A stretch of 12,516 nt of DNA from Acidimicrobiales bacterium (lineage in GTDB: Bacteria > Actinomycetota > Acidimicrobiia > Acidimicrobiales > JABEUL01), in contig DAIDJA010000019.1 of assembly GCA_027451605.1 (NCBI GenBank), forward strand, positions 1 through 12,516, read 5' to 3'. A model generated the notes under the pieces. It made no database searches, had not been told where the DNA came from, and saw only the letters and a program-made list of their open reading frames with translations. A program made the position numbers and the translations under genes. Positions within the stretch are counted from its first letter, which is position 1. Each line of letters opens with the position of its first letter. Shown here in pieces: positions 6,494 through 12,516 of the stretch.

Positions 6494-7927
6494 TTATGCG
6501 ACCTCAATAGGCTTTAGCGGCTCAACATCGTTGCCATGAAATATAAATAAATTTTTCGCCTTTTTACCCACCAAGAAGGCAAATCCAAAACCAAATATAA
6601 GCATAACGATCAGAATCTGATCGATACCAGCTCCGATTGCTTTTGGACCAAAGATAAAAAAGGTAATTAACAATGACCCCATAGTTACACTGGAAAAAAT
6701 GGATCCTGCCGTTAGAATCCTATGCCTGTGGGAGTTAAGACTTACCTCGGGGTGCTTTTTATGACCGGAAATCAAAAAGATTGAAGCTACTACGGAATCC
6801 AGAAAAAACTCCGCCAATAGGAAAAAACCGGCAGTCGAAAGAACGAGTCCAAAAAAAGAGCTTATTGAATGGAAAAACAACTGAATTGAACACACCAGCA
6901 TTGTAGCTATCAATATAGTGACGGTCGCCACATGAGGAACCTTTCTGGTAGATAGCCTAGAAAATACAGACGGAACAATATTTTCTCTTCCCATGGCAAA
7001 TATTACTCTGGTTAATATGAATGTGGTCAACCATAGTCCTCCGGCGGTCGATGCAATTACGGGAATTAACACCACTGCAGGGCTGTGAGGAAAAAGCCGC
7101 ATCCCCCAAACCGCAAGTGGATCCGAAGAATTTGCAAGCTTAGAAATCGGGGTTTCCGAAAACATGAGTGGGTATAAAGTTAAATAAAAACAGAAGGCAA
7201 GAATCGCACCGACAATTCCGGCTTTACCGGGATCTACTCTCGGACGCTTACTCTCTTCTGCCGCGTAGGAATCTATCTCCCAACCATCCAAAATTGTCGC
7301 CGCTACTACGGCAACAACAAGCATTCCTCCCAATGGAATCGTTCCGAAATGAATGGGCACCGAGATACTTGAATAATCGACAACTCCTGCTATCACCAAT
7401 AAACCCAAAGAAAGCATCTCAATGACAAAAAATATCTTTGTGATCGTAGCCGTGGGTTTTGCACCCAACAACAGTGGGGCGGCGGCAAACAAAACCCAAA
7501 ACAGTGTCGCCAAAGTTTGATCCAATGGCGTTGCCCTCATATGAGGTGCGATTAAAGCCAAAGTATAACTGCCCGCAGGAATTGCAATCGGAGGAATCGA
7601 CATAAAATAGGCTAAAATTAAAATCCACGCCTGATACCTGGATACCCTTTTTCCGACTACTTTTGCAGACCAGTGATAAGATGCTCCCGAATTTGGGAAA
7701 TGCCGATTCATTAATCTGAAAACAAAACTCGATACAATAAACGGCACAGCCAGAATACAAATGGCAGGTAGGGTCCACCAACCTGCCTGAGCCGCCATTA
7801 CCCCTCCGGTAGCCGCAACCGAGAAAAGGGGACCGACACTTGAAACCGAAAGAGGAACTAAATCGGTAAAACCGAATAGTTGGGCTAGACTGTGATCACC
7901 CGAATCACCCCGTTTTAAGAAGACCAT
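6494..7927 (-). CDS. APC-superfamily amino-acid permease
   Basis: This is an inner-membrane secondary transporter of the amino acid-polyamine-organocation superfamily, 477 aa with about 12 predicted membrane segments. Family marks are the TM1-like stretch PLSVSSVGPLFSVAATGG (25-42), FPNSGASYHW after TM2 (77-86), the TM6 loop GWEIDSYAAEES (215-226), and RVIFAMGRENIVPSVFSRLS (307-326) ahead of TM9. The EES sequence followed by basic residues is typical of bacterial amino-acid permeases, but the substrate cannot be named. The ATG has no Shine-Dalgarno. A TTGCAA (7964-7959) and TAGTAT (7939-7934) pair with 19-bp spacing would place transcription near the ATG, so a leaderless mRNA is possible. The gene ends 68 bp before the BldD-type gene. 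The 126-bp gap upstream separates it from the PH-like gene and holds no clear terminator. Confidence 0.9.
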   Translation of the reverse strand: MVFLKRGDSGDHSLAQLFGFTDLVPLSVSSVGPLFSVAATGGVMAAQAGWWTLPAICILAVPFIVSSFVFRLMNRHFPNSGASYHWSAKVVGKRVSRYQAWILILAYFMSIPPIAIPAGSYTLALIAPHMRATPLDQTLATLFWVLFAAAPLLLGAKPTATITKIFFVIEMLSLGLLVIAGVVDYSSISVPIHFGTIPLGGMLVVAVVAATILDGWEIDSYAAEESKRPRVDPGKAGIVGAILAFCFYLTLYPLMFSETPISKLANSSDPLAVWGMRLFPHSPAVVLIPVIASTAGGLWLTTFILTRVIFAMGRENIVPSVFSRLSTRKVPHVATVTILIATMLVCSIQLFFHSISSFFGLVLSTAGFFLLAEFFLDSVVASIFLISGHKKHPEVSLNSHRHRILTAGSIFSSVTMGSLLITFFIFGPKAIGAGIDQILIVMLIFGFGFAFLVGKKAKNLFIFHGNDVEPLKPIEVA

Positions 7928-8053
7928 AATTTTATACTAGCAAGTTAATGCGAACAGCTTGCAATAAATTTTCTCAATCGAAAAAGACACCAAGACATTG
8001 CCTTAACAGTCAATCCCTAAACCGGTCTCACTTAGTTAAATACAATGTCAGCC

Positions 8054-8416
8054 TTATTGAGTCGAATCCAGTTTCGCCTTAAGATCATCAACGAATTTCT
8101 CCGGATCAGCCACTTCGATTACCAGTTCGGTGTATTTTTCATCACTGAGTTCAATTACTACGGCTTCTTCAGGCTTGTGAACATCCCAATAAACTGTTTT
8201 CCCATTCTCCCAAAAAGTCCCCGCCTTTATTACATTAGGTATCCTGGCTCCGCCCATCTTTATTCCGTTTAGTTGTTCGTGGGCAATGTCCTTATCAATT
8301 CGAACGCCCGTAATGTGAATTAGCGGTATTTTGAGATGCCCCTTTAACGACCATAGCTTATCAATTCCCTCCACTTCAAGCAGTAATGTGTCATCTGTGA
8401 TAGTCGGATTTATCAT
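8054..8416 (-). CDS. Conserved hypothetical protein, bacterial PH-like domain
   Basis: This 120-aa protein appears soluble: no signal peptide or membrane segment. Its pattern of alternating beta-strands (LLLEVEGIDKLWSL, IPLIHITGVRI, GTFWENGKTVYWDV, AVVIELSDEKYTELVIEV) followed by a C-terminal helix (PEKFVDDLKAKLD) matches bacterial PH-like proteins, which I recall as small conserved hypotheticals in Actinomycetota. No function is established that I can name; PH-like folds often bind partners or lipids. The ATG is preceded by AAGGAGGG (8430-8423), an almost perfect Shine-Dalgarno with good spacing and the strongest in the window, so efficient translation is expected. The SDR-like gene ends 107 bp upstream, far enough for a separate promoter, though I see no clear one. 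Confidence 0.75.
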   Translation of the reverse strand: MINPTITDDTLLLEVEGIDKLWSLKGHLKIPLIHITGVRIDKDIAHEQLNGIKMGGARIPNVIKAGTFWENGKTVYWDVHKPEEAVVIELSDEKYTELVIEVADPEKFVDDLKAKLDSTQ

Positions 8417-8422
8417 TATTTA

Positions 8423-8430
8423 CCCTCCTT
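8423..8430 (-). promoter_or_regulatory. Strong Shine-Dalgarno of the PH-like gene
   Basis: On the minus strand AAGGAGGG lies six bases upstream of the ATG at 8416. It fixes the start codon and stands out because most neighbouring genes have weak or no ribosome binding sites. Confidence 0.8.
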
Positions 8431-8523
8431 CGGTTATTTTTGTTTAGATAGATATTCCTCTGATACCACTAATCTTAAGGCGATCTGACACTGTTCAGAC
8501 TTCAATTTCATCTCAAAAGTTGT

Positions 8524-9276
8524 TCAGGCAGACAAACCGCCGTCAAGTGCCACCACAGTGCCGGTTATGCACCGTGCTTTTGCTCCGCCCAAATAGGCAA
8601 CAAGCGCAGCAACCTCATCAGGCGACGGAACTCCCAAAGGAGATACAATTTTCTCCAAGTGCCTAGCGGCAGCCCCTGCGGGAAATCCGATATGAGCCAA
8701 CATCTCCTCATCGGCACCGCTTAAGGCAACGGCATTTATTCTCACACCTCGATCTTGGAGTTCAATCGCCAAGGACTTTGTAAGTTGAATGATTCCGGCT
8801 GATGCAGCCGCAAATGCCGATGAATATGCCACACCGGTAACTCCGGGAACTCCGGTAATATTTACTATGGAACCGCCCGTACCCAAAATATGGGGAAGTA
8901 CTGTTTTCGTGGCCAAAAAGGTAACTTTTAGATTATTCTCTATTACCGAATCCCACTGTTCAACAGTAGTTTCAGTAAAATGTGACAGCCTGACGAAATT
9001 CGGACAATTTACCGCTAGAAATGGGGATCCCGATGTATTAACCAGCTGTTTTATGACAGCGACTACTTCAGCTTCATTAGTCATATGGCAACACTGCCCG
9101 ATACATGATCCTCCTTCAGAGACAATAATGTCGACTGCTTTATTAACTGAACTTTCAGATTCGTCGACAAGATTAATTACCGCTCCGAAGGATGCAAAAT
9201 ATCTTCCGATCGCAAGCCCAATCGGTCCGGACCCGCCGACAATTAGGACAGACTTATCCTGAAACTCACTTGACAT
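8524..9276 (-). CDS. SDR-fold protein lacking the Ser-Tyr-Lys catalytic set
   Basis: The protein has the short-chain dehydrogenase/reductase fold with 250 aa, the standard length. The cofactor-binding turn GGSGPIG (14-20) follows strand VLIV, the helix Asn is in IENNLKVTF (112-120), the proline-rich region after strand 6 is altered (NAVALSGADE), and it ends DGGLSA as SDRs do. The active site is not conserved: the position usually Ser in NISS is Gly (NITG, 139-142), and the YxxxK motif aligns with F155 and S159. Aligning Y151 instead needs an insertion and still gives no Lys four residues on. The NNAG motif reads NCPN (90-93). It is therefore probably a non-catalytic SDR or one with a different mechanism. 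I place the start at ATG 9276, behind GAGG with good spacing; a TTG at 9363 would run into the upstream gene. The upstream hydrolase ends 11 bp away, so the two are cotranscribed. Confidence 0.85.
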   Translation of the reverse strand: MSSEFQDKSVLIVGGSGPIGLAIGRYFASFGAVINLVDESESSVNKAVDIIVSEGGSCIGQCCHMTNEAEVVAVIKQLVNTSGSPFLAVNCPNFVRLSHFTETTVEQWDSVIENNLKVTFLATKTVLPHILGTGGSIVNITGVPGVTGVAYSSAFAAASAGIIQLTKSLAIELQDRGVRINAVALSGADEEMLAHIGFPAGAAARHLEKIVSPLGVPSPDEVAALVAYLGGAKARCITGTVVALDGGLSA

Positions 9277-9287
9277 ATCAACCTCAC

Positions 9288-10205
9288 TTAAATGCTTCCA
9301 ACTGTATTCCAATGACTTAAAATTAGCTCCGAAAGCTTCCGGGACGCCATTTCGGGTATCCAATGACTAATCCCTTTTAGAACTTCAAACTTGTAATACC
9401 CCGAGAGATAGTTGCCGGTGTCAAAAGCCGCTTCTTTGCCGAGGGCTATGTCGTTATCGCTCCAAACATACAAAACAGGGGTATCGATAATAAGAGCCTC
9501 CGAATTAGGGAATACAGAAGTATCATTCATATTAATGGCCCGGTACCAGTTGAGAGCACCGGTTAAAGCGCCCGGTTCTGACAAAAGAGCAATATATTGG
9601 CTCAAATGCTCCGATAAACCCTGATCGTTTAAGTCATAGCCCGACACTGTAAATATAGACCGAAGCCCTGCGAATTCATTTTCCGATAGCATCTCTTCGG
9701 CGACCCCTTTCTGCCGAAAGAGTTGAATATAACTTGACTTTCCTCTTTGGTCCGAACTTCTATTTTTCAAAGAATTTTGCAGTGCCAGGGGATGCGGGGT
9801 TGAGACCGCAACTACAGACTTAAGAACCTCCGGGTGAAATATGGCCGTAGCCCAAGCAACGGCTCCACCCCAATCGTGTCCGACCAGATGAAACTTGTCG
9901 GCGGCAAAATAATTTGCGACACCCAAAACATCTTCGACAACACAATTGATTTTGTACATATCCTTGTCGGTAAATCTCGCATTTCTACTGTACCCGCGTT
10001 GATTATAGGCGACACAAAAATAGTTAGCCGGCAACTCAGACATAACGGATTCCCAGCAAACTGAACTTTGCGGAAAGCCATGCAGAAAAATTGCCAGTTC
10101 GTTGCTCGGGTCCCCACTTGCTATAGCGTCAAATATCATATCGCCAACCGGGATTTCAATAGTATTGATCTGTCTCATAAACAAACTAGTTTTAAATAAC
10201 GGCAT
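9288..10205 (-). CDS. Alpha/beta hydrolase, epoxide-hydrolase-like
   Basis: This alpha/beta-hydrolase-fold enzyme (305 aa) has the features of soluble epoxide hydrolases. The oxyanion motif is HGFP (42-45), the nucleophile elbow GHDWGG (109-114) has Asp111 rather than Ser, the acid is likely Asp252 in WSDNDIALG, and the catalytic base is His281 in GISHW. Cap tyrosines that polarise the epoxide are plausible at Y159 (SSYIQLF) and Y221 (GALNWYRA). Haloalkane dehalogenases share the Asp nucleophile, but GALNWYRA and the cap favour epoxide hydrolase. The cytoplasmic substrate is unknown. I keep ATG 10205, though the start is uncertain: ATG 10178 would remove nine residues, and a perfect 12-bp inverted repeat spans the first ATG. 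Neither start has a Shine-Dalgarno. The SDR-like gene follows after 11 bp, suggesting a shared small-molecule pathway. Confidence 0.88.
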   Translation of the reverse strand: MPLFKTSLFMRQINTIEIPVGDMIFDAIASGDPSNELAIFLHGFPQSSVCWESVMSELPANYFCVAYNQRGYSRNARFTDKDMYKINCVVEDVLGVANYFAADKFHLVGHDWGGAVAWATAIFHPEVLKSVVAVSTPHPLALQNSLKNRSSDQRGKSSYIQLFRQKGVAEEMLSENEFAGLRSIFTVSGYDLNDQGLSEHLSQYIALLSEPGALTGALNWYRAINMNDTSVFPNSEALIIDTPVLYVWSDNDIALGKEAAFDTGNYLSGYYKFEVLKGISHWIPEMASRKLSELILSHWNTVGSI

Positions 10206-10220
10206 TGCGCCGTTATTTAA
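10192..10220. repeat. Perfect 12-bp inverted repeat with 5-nt loop over the hydrolase start
   Basis: The arms TTAAATAACGGC (10192-10203) and GCCGTTATTTAA (10209-10220) are exact complements around ATTGC. The first candidate ATG of the hydrolase (10205-10203) lies inside the hairpin. In RNA it would form a GGC/GCC-clamped hairpin with AU-rich base, which could act as a translation-blocking stem, a bidirectional terminator, or (as DNA) a dimeric operator. There is no clean T-run on either strand, so a terminator is only one option. Confidence 0.75.
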
Positions 10221-10289
10221 TCCAGTTTAGTTAATCAAACGACTCCAATCATTTAACGTTCGCTAATTTAAAATCGATGAAAAGGTTTT

Positions 10290-10317
10290 GTGAGGTCGCT
10301 ACGCTGCGACGACTCAC
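10290..10317. repeat. Bulged 10-bp hairpin
   Basis: The left arm GTGAGGTCGC (10290-10299) pairs with GCGAC (10306-10310) and CTCAC (10313-10317), leaving a two-base GA bulge and a six-base loop TACGCT. On the minus strand the stem is followed by AAAACCTTTTC, so it might end transcription coming from the protease gene, but the T-run is short and displaced. Confidence 0.6.
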
Positions 10318-10439
10318 CTAATCAACTCATTGGAACTCAGCTGAAATCTAATGAGCCCGCCTGATAAGTTCCAGAATTTAATTGACTAATTCAACGTTAG
10401 CTTAACAGACGTAGCGTAACTCTTAAGAAACTAGTGGGT

Positions 10440-10494
10440 CGGCTATCGGGAGGTAATCGAAGAAGACCAACAAGCAACCCGCCGAGCCTAGCCG
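10440..10494. repeat. Imperfect hairpin in the gene-free stretch
   Basis: CGGCTA (10440-10445) is complementary to TAGCCG (10489-10494), and TCGG (10446-10449) just inside can pair with CCGA (10482-10485), leaving GCC unpaired. Alternative inner pairing is GGG (10448-10450) with CCC (10478-10480). The loop is about 30 nt. Confidence 0.4.
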
Positions 10495-10599
10495 GTACAT
10501 TTGTTCTAATTTTCTCCCCGGGCTACATTCCTATAAAAGCCGTGACTGTACAAGTAATTAATATCACATGTGACCTACTGCTAAACCAAAGTCCCGGAA

Positions 10600-10699
10600 G
10601 TTAGCTCTAAACTCGAAGCGGAGGCAATTGAGTCGTGCCAGAGATTGGGGCACCATTAGGAAAAGAGCTGAACTATAAGTAATTTGAAGGCACGACAAT
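10600..10699. repeat. Two interleaved long-range pairings (pseudoknot-like)
   Basis: GTTAGCTCT (10600-10608) can pair with AGAGCTGAAC (10664-10673) with one bulged G. ATT-GA-GTCGTGCC (10627-10639) can pair with GGCACGACAAT (10689-10699) with a two-base bulge. The order left-left-right-right is that of an H-type pseudoknot or of two alternative folds. Single 8-bp matches occur by chance in a region this size; the extended arms and nesting are what make it notable. Confidence 0.35.
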
Positions 10700-10772
10700 G
10701 ACCGGCGAAGAAAGAAACTTAGCAAGTTTTACAAACCCATGAAAACGCCGAAACAAGTTTATATTCAATGAC

Positions 10773-12516
10773 TTAGTCGAACTGGATTATTTCTTGCAAC
10801 TTCTCGCGTAGGATTACTCGTGCATCGATATTTACTTCATTAACAATCCAGCCAGCAAGGCGTGCCTTTTGCGTGAAGTCGTGAAAACGATTTAGACCGT
10901 TCACCTCTTTAAGGGTAACTACTAGGCCAAACTTAATTCCGTAGCCATCACGTTTCTCCAGTCGTTCTTTGGATTTAATGCTTACACCCCACATTCCTGA
11001 TCCATATGCCTTTCGAGCGCGCAGGCTAGAACCATATCTTTCGTGAATATGCTTGGTATTGTCCCACTTCCGAAACTGCGTTCGGGCTTTTCCTTCGTAC
11101 ACATATTTCCCATCAGTTGTTTGGACGTTCATATTAATAGACTTTATGCCTTTAGTGTTGATTCGCCCGATAGAAACATCTAGCTCAGTGTTTGTATAGT
11201 CAACACCCTGATTTATGGAACATTTAGGGAAGTAGCATAGTGTGGCCTTGGCTACGAAAGGATGCATGTCATTAACGATAGGAACCGGTATATTATACGC
11301 GTAGGTTTCATATTCGTTAGAGACACCGCTCATGACAAACTTTATTTCATCGTCCTTAGACCTGACTATGTCATCTATCTTCACCGGTACTGCGCCATGT
11401 CCGACAAATGGTGCTAGGGCTTGGTTATTGCCGGTATCATTCCATTCTGCGGCCGCATCGACAATCAAAGCCTTTGCTACTTCACGGCTCAATCCCAATA
11501 CTTCAATTAAATACGCCAATTTACGTGCAATCCACGGTGCTGCAAATGACGTACCGGCCATAAACGCTTCGCCATTGGGTTCACGTACCCGTATCGCGTC
11601 CTCATACCTCTTGCCATCACCGCCAAATGCACTAACGTCGGGCTTATTAAAGAAGGATAGGACAGGACCTTTTCGAGCATATGATACCGGATACCCAGAT
11701 TTCTTTACGGAATTCACCACAACTGAATTAATGGAATCCGCTGGTGCACCGATAAGCATTTCCCCTTTACGATCATTTGGCTTGTTGGTACCAGCGATTA
11801 CAAATATAACGTCATTATCAAACTGGATTTTATCCAGAATAGCCGCTTCCGGCGAGATGAAGTTGGGGCTAACTTCCTGTAACGACCCTAATGACAGATT
11901 CCATACTTTGATGTCTAAATTGGCCGCAACAATTCTTTGAATCAGCTTAGTAATAGTGAATGCACTATACAATCCAGCGGTAGCTACACCAAAATGTCTG
12001 ACCCTAAAGTTGCCGCAACCATCATCTAAATCAGGGTTTATTCGGTGTCCGTCAACGATAATCGATGACACTGCAGTGCCGTGGCGAAAATCATCCTGAG
12101 AAGTAGGTATCTCTTCATCTATTTGTGGTTGATAATCTACCCATTCACTAAAATATACTCTTGTATCAAATAAAGTATCAATTACACCAATTATTGGCTG
12201 GCTACCGGGTGACTCTATTTTGGCTACAATTTCCGAATTGTCTATTGTACCACCATTGTTATCGTTTTCATCTATGGCAACTATGTTCTCTAGGCTCAAT
12301 TCACTCAGGTCTTTGATAGCCATGGCTATCAAATATGGTGCTTTACTTTTAAGAAGGTTTATTTCGTCGGGCTGAAGTAGCAGAGTTGTATCGCCGTCGC
12401 CGAGTAACTTATCTGGCGTTAGGGTAATGCCTATATTCTGCAATATACCAGAGATGTTGTCGTCTGTTTTATATATTGTAATTATCTGTCGATTGTTTGC
12501 ATTAATTCCGTAGTTT
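10773..12516 (-). CDS. S8 (subtilisin-like) serine protease, IetS-like, 5'-partial
   Basis: This is a cytoplasmic-looking subtilase with no signal peptide in the visible part. Counting from the TTG at 12443, the catalytic triad is Asp89 in GVIDTLFD, His121 in RHGTAV and Ser299 in AGTSFAAP, with the oxyanion Asn220 in VIAGTN. Further marks are VWNLSLGS (180-187) and APADSINSVVVNSV (233-246). The about 200-residue C-terminal domain includes the block ATLCYFPKCSINQGVDY. This arrangement recalls S8 proteases encoded beside AAA-ATPases, such as IetS of the IetAS pair (plasmid stability on pTiC58, later counted as anti-phage). The frame stays open upstream of the TTG for 24 codons to the window edge (NYGINANNRQIITIKYTKDD visible), so the TTG is probably an internal Leu and the N-terminus is missing. 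About 580 residues are seen. The ATPase, if present, would be to the right. The IetS link is inference. Confidence 0.8.
   Translation of the reverse strand, partial: NYGINANNRQIITIYKTDDNISGILQNIGITLTPDKLLGDGDTTLLLQPDEINLLKSKAPYLIAMAIKDLSELSLENIVAIDENDNNGGTIDNSEIVAKIESPGSQPIIGVIDTLFDTRVYFSEWVDYQPQIDEEIPTSQDDFRHGTAVSSIIVDGHRINPDLDDGCGNFRVRHFGVATAGLYSAFTITKLIQRIVAANLDIKVWNLSLGSLQEVSPNFISPEAAILDKIQFDNDVIFVIAGTNKPNDRKGEMLIGAPADSINSVVVNSVKKSGYPVSYARKGPVLSFFNKPDVSAFGGDGKRYEDAIRVREPNGEAFMAGTSFAAPWIARKLAYLIEVLGLSREVAKALIVDAAAEWNDTGNNQALAPFVGHGAVPVKIDDIVRSKDDEIKFVMSGVSNEYETYAYNIPVPIVNDMHPFVAKATLCYFPKCSINQGVDYTNTELDVSIGRINTKGIKSINMNVQTTDGKYVYEGKARTQFRKWDNTKHIHERYGSSLRARKAYGSGMWGVSIKSKERLEKRDGYGIKFGLVVTLKEVNGLNRFHDFTQKARLAGWIVNEVNIDARVILREKLQEIIQFD

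Larger units (their letters stand above)
10206..10772. other. 567-bp gene-free stretch rich in paired arms
   Basis: Between the hydrolase and the S8 protease I find no coding frame with family features on either strand. The stretch contains a bulged hairpin (10290-10317), TGGAACT/AGTTCCA arms (10331-10337 and 10367-10373), a CGGCTA/TAGCCG stem (10440-10494), the palindrome TCACATGTGA (10564-10573), and two interleaved long-range pairings between 10600 and 10699. This could be a structured RNA or decayed mobile DNA. I looked for tmRNA, RNase P RNA, SRP RNA and tRNA signatures and saw none. Confidence 0.5.

Noticed and set aside
7928..8053. Rho-independent terminator after the PH-like gene
   Set aside because: There is a GGTGTCTTTTT end on the minus strand but no adjoining stable stem.
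8057..8072. tRNA T-loop-like string GTCGAATCC
   Set aside because: It encodes the C-terminal residues of the PH-like protein, and no acceptor, D or anticodon arm surrounds it.
8789..9262. Long open frame (157 codons) on the plus strand
   Set aside because: It lies antisense inside the SDR-like gene, whose protein has clear family features; the antisense translation shows none.
9277..9363. N-terminal extension of the SDR-like protein from a TTG at 9363
   Set aside because: The extra 29 residues overlap the hydrolase gene by 76 bases and precede the normal SDR start, while ATG 9276 has GAGG at proper spacing.
10206..10772. tmRNA, RNase P RNA, SRP RNA, tRNA or retron RNA in the gene-free stretch
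   Set aside because: No tRNA-like T-arm, no GAGGAAAGTCC-type core, no SRP tetraloop region, no CCA end and no reverse transcriptase nearby.
11332..11940. Long open frame (202 codons) on the plus strand
   Set aside because: It is antisense to the S8 protease catalytic domain and its Ser/Thr/Pro/Ala-rich translation matches no family; it mirrors the protease codon pattern.
1..12516. CRISPR array or insertion sequence
   Set aside because: I saw no regularly spaced direct repeats and no transposase-like protein on either strand.

Overview
The window looks like a piece of an Actinomycetota chromosome with unusually low GC for that phylum (low 40s % by eye), possibly an acidimicrobial or other free-living lineage. 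The evidence is a BldD-type regulator that keeps the cyclic-di-GMP-binding signature, a small excisionase-type helix-turn-helix protein ending in a PGTLEHL tail, the block HIT / PhoH / YbeY / CorC-like / Era, frequent TTG and GTG starts, and promoters placed so that some mRNAs would be leaderless. The lineage below phylum is inference. Every gene I can support is on the minus strand, so transcription runs from right to left.

Left part (about 1-5500): a lipoprotein with seven Asp-box (BNR) repeats lies just downstream of era. Upstream of era in transcription order are a CorC/HlyC-type membrane protein, the endoribonuclease YbeY, the PhoH ATPase and a HIT nucleotide hydrolase. The genes are close together or overlap, and a good sigma-70-like promoter precedes the HIT gene. 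This is a housekeeping cluster for rRNA maturation and ribosome assembly.

Middle (about 5539-8416): an excisionase-type DNA-binding protein, a BldD ortholog with a probable leaderless and autoregulated promoter, a 12-TM APC-family amino-acid permease, and a small PH-like conserved protein with the strongest Shine-Dalgarno sequence in the window.

Right-middle (8524-10205): a two-gene unit of an epoxide-hydrolase-like alpha/beta hydrolase followed 11 bp later by a short-chain dehydrogenase/reductase homolog. The second has lost the whole Ser-Tyr-Lys catalytic set, so it is probably a non-catalytic or repurposed SDR.

Right end (10206-12516): a 567-bp gene-free stretch with several base-paired arms, including one interleaved (pseudoknot-like) pair, separates the chromosomal genes from a subtilisin-family (S8) protease. 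The protease resembles the protease partner of AAA-ATPase/S8 pairs such as IetAS, known for plasmid stability and phage defence. Its reading frame is open to the right edge, so its N-terminus, and any ATPase partner, lie outside the window. This end is the best candidate for an accessory or defence region; the rest is mostly ordinary chromosome.
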